In this document: piece after piece, positions 60,485 through 64,000 of the stretch
Layout: each line of letters starts with the position of its first letter
Numbering within the stretch: the first letter of the stretch is position 1
DNA from: Sphingomonas sp. PP-CE-3A-406
Lineage (GTDB): Bacteria > Pseudomonadota > Alphaproteobacteria > Sphingomonadales > Sphingomonadaceae
Direction: 5' to 3'
Assembly (NCBI RefSeq): GCF_003688625.1
Contig: NZ_RCWY01000001.1
Location: 1-64,000, forward strand
DNA: 64,000 nt
Position numbers and translations under genes: made by a program
Notes under the pieces: model-generated
Told to the model about the DNA's origin: nothing
The model's database searches: none
What the model saw: the letters and a program-made list of their open reading frames with translations, nothing else

Positions 60485-61825
60485 TTGGCTGGCAAGAACC
60501 GTGTCGCTTGGCACGAAGGTATGTTCCTGCGGCCGCAGCATTTTCAGGCGCAGGATCGGTTTATCGATGGCTTGATTCGGGCTCGGGTCGATTCGGTTCG
60601 ACCATGGCCTTGGGGCCTGACCGAACTGGTGCTCGATGAGGATCTGGCGACGCTCGGCAAGTTCGGGGTCGTCCGTGCATCCGGCGTGATGCCGGACGGG
60701 ACGCCGTTTTCGATCCCCGACGACCTGCCGCCGCCGCCGCCGCTCGACGTGCCCGCGGATGCGCGCGACGCGATGATCGCGCTCACCTTGCCGGCACAGC
60801 AATCGGGTGCGGTCCAGTTCCGCGATGCCGAGGGGGGGGCGCTCGAAGCGCGCTTCCTCGTGTCGGAGGCGGAGGTGTCGGACACCTATTCGGACGATCG
60901 CACGTCGGAGCCGATCGAGTTCGGCAGCCCCAATCTCCGCTTCGGCGTGACCCGTGACCAGCTCTACGGTCGGGTCACGCTCGGTCTCGCCCGCGTCCGC
61001 GAGGTGCAGAACCGGCGGCTGATGTTCGACGACCGCTTCATTCCGCCGACGCTCGACATCGCCGCCTCGCTGCGGTTGCGCGGCGCGCTCGCGGATATCG
61101 GTGGCCGTGCCGACCAGCGCGCCGAGGAACTTGCGTTGCGCGCGGTCGAGGCGACCGATGGCGGCTCGGACACGTTCGTGAGCTTCCTGCTGTTGCAGGC
61201 GCTCAACCGCTGGATCCCGGTGCTGGCGCATCTCCAGCATCTGCCGACGGTGCATCCCGAGCGGCTGTACGAGTCCTTCATCGCGATGGCGGGCGAACTC
61301 GCGACGCTGATTCGCCCAGAGCGCCGGCCACCGCCGCTGCCGCGGTACGACCATGAGAATCCGCAGACCTGTTTCGAGCCGGTGATCGACCTGCTCCAGT
61401 CGATGCTGTCGGCGATGTTCGACCGGTCCGCGGTGCAGCTGCCGCTGGAGCAAGCGGGGCCGGGGGCGTACGTCTCGAAGATCACCGACCACAATCTGTT
61501 CCAGACGGGCTATTTCTATCTCGCGGTGTCGGCCGCGTCGCCGGTCGAGGAAATCCGCAGCATCTTCCCGTCGATCGCCAAGATCGGCACCGTCCAAAAG
61601 ATGCGGCAGATCGTCGATTCGGCGCTGCCGGGCGTGCCGTTGCGGCATACCCCGACACCGCCGCCGCAGATCCGCGTCCTGCCGGGGCATGTCTATTTCG
61701 AGCTGGATCGCGGCGTCCCCGACTGGCGCGATTTCGCCACCGCGCCCGCGCTCGGCCTGCACGTCGCGGGTGACTGGCCGCAGCTCCGGATGGAGCTGTG
61801 GTGCGTGAAGCGAGCCGCACGGTGA
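60485..61825 (+). CDS. tssK: TssK, baseplate adaptor
   Basis: 446 residues. Family motif VAWHEGMFLRPQHFQAQDRF right at the N-terminus, RPWPWGLTEL after it, and PFDRSAVQLPLE-like and FYLAVSA segments later. TssK links the baseplate to the TssL/TssM membrane complex. A TTG at 60,485 is used as start because the conserved N-terminus follows at once. Its stop overlaps tssL by 4 bases (GTGA). Confidence 0.95.
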   Translation: MAGKNRVAWHEGMFLRPQHFQAQDRFIDGLIRARVDSVRPWPWGLTELVLDEDLATLGKFGVVRASGVMPDGTPFSIPDDLPPPPPLDVPADARDAMIALTLPAQQSGAVQFRDAEGGALEARFLVSEAEVSDTYSDDRTSEPIEFGSPNLRFGVTRDQLYGRVTLGLARVREVQNRRLMFDDRFIPPTLDIAASLRLRGALADIGGRADQRAEELALRAVEATDGGSDTFVSFLLLQALNRWIPVLAHLQHLPTVHPERLYESFIAMAGELATLIRPERRPPPLPRYDHENPQTCFEPVIDLLQSMLSAMFDRSAVQLPLEQAGPGAYVSKITDHNLFQTGYFYLAVSAASPVEEIRSIFPSIAKIGTVQKMRQIVDSALPGVPLRHTPTPPPQIRVLPGHVYFELDRGVPDWRDFATAPALGLHVAGDWPQLRMELWCVKRAAR

Positions 61826-63270
61826 GCGTCGAGGACGGAAATGGCGGCAAGACCGTCTTTCGCCCTTCGCCGCTTCAGGGCCTGAAGCAGGGCGCGTCCC
61901 CGCCGCCACCACCGCCGCCGTCATTCCCCCCGCCGCCCTTCGCGCCAGCGGGGGGTGCGGGGGCATCGGGGTTTCCGCCTGCCGATCCCGGCTACGGCAC
62001 GCCGCCGCCATTGTCCCGGACCGGTATGCCGTCTGCTGGCGGGGGCCTAGCGCCGTCGCGGCTGGCCGAAGACGACGTGCCGTTGCCGGCGACACCGCGG
62101 GTCGTGCGCAACATCATGTTGGCGGAGGCCGAGCCGGTGCTCGCATTGGTCGCCAGCGTGCGCAGCGGGCGGGTGCGGTTGGCGATGCCCGAGTTCCACC
62201 GGCAGGCGAGCCAGGCGATTGCACGGTTCGACCAGGCGATCGCGCCGCATTATTCGGAGGAAATGCGCCAGCGTGCCAAATACGCGGTCTGCGCCACCAC
62301 CGACGACGTCGCGCAGAACCTGCCGGCGATCGGCACCGACGGCGCCGAATGGGCGCGGCGATCGATGGTCGTGCAGTTCTTCCAGGAGAATATCGGCGGC
62401 GACCGGTTCTGGCAGCTGGTCGACGACATGCTGCGCGTCCCGAACGACAATTACGCGCTGATCGAGCTGTACCATGCCTGCCTCGCCGCCGGGTTCGAAG
62501 GCCGGTTCCGGGTTATGCCCGACGGCCGCCGCCGGCTGCACGAGATCATGGCGCGGCTGCAGGGTGCGTTGCCGCATGTCCGGTCGCAGTCCGCAACCGA
62601 GCTGTCGCCGCGCTGGCGGGGCGAGACCGCGCCGGTCGGCAAGCTCGGCTTCTGGAGCCTGATCGCGTTGGCGTCGGCGATCGCGGCGGGGCTGTTGCTG
62701 CTGGTGTTCATCGTGCTGCGCCTGATGCTGATGTCGAGCGGCGACGCCCCCGGCCAGCGGCTCGGTGCGCTCCGGCCCGAAGCGCGGCTGACTCTGTCGC
62801 GGCCGGGCGGGGCGATCGCCACCGCGGACAGCGCGCAGGCGAGCAAGCTCAAGCGGTTCCTGGAGCCCGAGATCCGCGAAGGCCTGGTGGTCGTCGAGGA
62901 GGACGCGCAGACGGTGCGCGTCCGCACCACGGTGGGCCAGTTGTTCCGGTCGGGCTCCGACGTGCTGGAGCCGGGGCGTGAGCCGCTGTTCCACCGCATC
63001 GGCCGCGCGATCGAGGACGAGAAGGGCGATGTGCTGGTCGAAGGCCATGCCGACAGCGACCGGGTCGCCTCGCTCGCCTTCCCCGACAACATGGCCTTGT
63101 CGCAGGCGCGTGCGGAGACGGTCGGCGACATCGTCCGCACCGAATTGAGCGAGACCGGGCGCGTCACAACCAAGGGGCTCGGCGACACCGTGCCGATCGC
63201 GAGCAACGACGATGCGGCAGGCAAGTCGCAGAACCGGCGCGTCGAGATCGTCGTGCCGCGGCGCTACTGA
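61822..63270 (+). CDS. tssL: TssL with C-terminal OmpA domain
   Basis: 482 residues from the GTG at 61,822, which overlaps the tssK stop and precedes the typical KTVFRPSPLQGLKQ start. A Pro-rich linker, then the DotU domain (about 90-290, AKYAVCATTDDVAQN and NYALIELYHACLAAGFEGRF), one membrane helix (about 275-300, WSLIALASAIAAGLLLLVFI) and an OmpA/MotB domain (VLVEGHADSDRV, NRRVEIVVPRRY). The latter can bind peptidoglycan, so the membrane complex is anchored without a separate TagL. Confidence 0.95.
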   Translation: MSVEDGNGGKTVFRPSPLQGLKQGASPPPPPPPSFPPPPFAPAGGAGASGFPPADPGYGTPPPLSRTGMPSAGGGLAPSRLAEDDVPLPATPRVVRNIMLAEAEPVLALVASVRSGRVRLAMPEFHRQASQAIARFDQAIAPHYSEEMRQRAKYAVCATTDDVAQNLPAIGTDGAEWARRSMVVQFFQENIGGDRFWQLVDDMLRVPNDNYALIELYHACLAAGFEGRFRVMPDGRRRLHEIMARLQGALPHVRSQSATELSPRWRGETAPVGKLGFWSLIALASAIAAGLLLLVFIVLRLMLMSSGDAPGQRLGALRPEARLTLSRPGGAIATADSAQASKLKRFLEPEIREGLVVVEEDAQTVRVRTTVGQLFRSGSDVLEPGREPLFHRIGRAIEDEKGDVLVEGHADSDRVASLAFPDNMALSQARAETVGDIVRTELSETGRVTTKGLGDTVPIASNDDAAGKSQNRRVEIVVPRRY

Positions 63271-63284
63271 CAGGATATCCAGTG

Positions 63285-64000
63285 ATGCGGCGCTTTTTTG
63301 GCAATTGGTGGGCGGTGACGATCACCTGTGCGGTGCTGCTCGCGGCGTTGCTCGCGTTCGGCTTGCCGCTGTTCGTGAGCGCGATGCGGCCGCTTTGGGT
63401 GCGCATAGCGTGCTTCGTCGGGGTCGCGCTGATCTGGGGCCTCGCGGCGTTCCTGCGGCGGCGTCGGACTCAGCGCGCGGCGGATGCGATCGCCGCCGAA
63501 CTCGCCGGTCCCAACGCGGTCGACGAGGAAGGCAAGGCGCTCGGCCAGCGGATGACCGAGGCGCTGTCACGGCTGAAAGGCGCGGCCGGCAAGCGCCGCG
63601 ACTATCTCTACAAGCAGCCCTGGTACGTGATCATCGGCCCGCCGGGATCGGGCAAGACCACCGCATTGCTCAATTCGGGCTTACGCTTTCCGTTCGTCGA
63701 ACAGGCGGTGCGCGGCGTCGGCGGTACGCGCAATCTCGATTTCTGGTTCGCCGACGAGGCTGTGCTGGTCGACACCGCGGGGCGCTACACGACGCAGGAT
63801 TCGGACCATGCGGTCGACTCCGCGGGGTGGAACGCGTTCCTGTCGCTGTTGCGGAAACATCGCCCGCTCCAGCCGATCAACGGCGTCATGGTCGCGATCG
63901 GCATCGACGAACTGGTCCGCAGCGATTGCGCGAAGATCGATGCGCACGCGCGCGCCGTCCGCCGTCGGCTGGTCGAGCTGCGACGGACGCTGGAGGTCGC
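63285..64000 (+). CDS. tssM: TssM (IcmF), N-terminal part, runs off the window
   Basis: The first 238 residues. Two membrane helices (about 8-30 and 36-55) are followed by the cytoplasmic NTPase-like domain with Walker A GPPGSGKT at 118-125 and VDTAGRYTTQD as Walker B region. LLNSGLRFPF and GVGGTRNLDFWF fit TssM. It spans the inner membrane and, with TssL and usually TssJ, forms the T6SS envelope complex. Most of the protein lies right of the window. Confidence 0.95.
   Translation, partial: MRRFFGNWWAVTITCAVLLAALLAFGLPLFVSAMRPLWVRIACFVGVALIWGLAAFLRRRRTQRAADAIAAELAGPNAVDEEGKALGQRMTEALSRLKGAAGKRRDYLYKQPWYVIIGPPGSGKTTALLNSGLRFPFVEQAVRGVGGTRNLDFWFADEAVLVDTAGRYTTQDSDHAVDSAGWNAFLSLLRKHRPLQPINGVMVAIGIDELVRSDCAKIDAHARAVRRRLVELRRTLEV

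Overview
This is high-GC DNA from an alphaproteobacterium, most likely a sphingomonad such as Sphingomonas. The evidence is a 5S rRNA end followed by tRNA-fMet, the usual end of an alphaproteobacterial rrn operon, together with codon use and family content. No database search was possible, so all names rest on motif recognition.

Region 1 (1-22,060) is a genomic island. An initiator tRNA gene (160-236) closes an rrn operon. Its 3' end is repeated 21.8 kb away (219-244 and 22,034-22,059, 25 of 26 bases identical). A large serine recombinase gene points into the tRNA and ends inside it. Cargo: a PD-(D/E)XK nuclease-TPR protein (a phage-defence candidate) whose 3' end is fused to a LOG-family gene fragment; one complete and one truncated Crp/Fnr regulator; a nitronate monooxygenase-like flavoprotein; a lipoprotein/OmpA/zinc-ribbon operon; a signalling block (dCache-GGDEF, PAS-winged helix, GAF-GGDEF, GAF-chemoreceptor); several very small membrane proteins; an abortive-infection-like gene broken by one amber codon; an SGNH-hydrolase remnant; and truncated IS66 and IS3 elements. 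A degenerate 50-110 bp intergenic repeat occurs many times here. The remnant of a second serine recombinase sits on the right attachment repeat, so at least two integrations used the site.

Region 2 (22,060-23,540) is decayed boundary DNA with the recombinase remnant and a probable lipoprotein gene whose 5' end looks damaged.

Region 3 (23,540-64,000) is a type VI secretion (T6SS) locus running off the right edge. A leftward operon carries VgrG, a small partner and an FHA protein. A rightward operon carries an OmpA-like protein, TssA, TssB, TssC, Hcp, TagJ, TssE, TssF, TssG and ClpV, then a lipoprotein and an M15 peptidase. Two leftward effector modules follow: a prePAAR/PAAR lipase with an ankyrin lipoprotein (probable immunity) and a DUF1795/Eag-type chaperone; and a peptidoglycan-binding lysozyme with two related exported proteins (probable immunity). 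TssK, TssL and the start of TssM complete the visible apparatus. A leftward M23 peptidase with a cytoplasmic repeat motif lies before tssK.

Region 4 (45,483-58,852) is inserted in the T6SS locus. It is a two-partner secretion operon: a TpsB transporter, a 2,524-residue TpsA exoprotein with two CX7C pairs at its C-terminus, a lipoprotein with an intact CHAT caspase-like domain, and a CPBP intramembrane protease. Its overlapping genes suggest one functional unit. The combination of secreted filament, CHAT lipoprotease and membrane protease is the least familiar system in the window.
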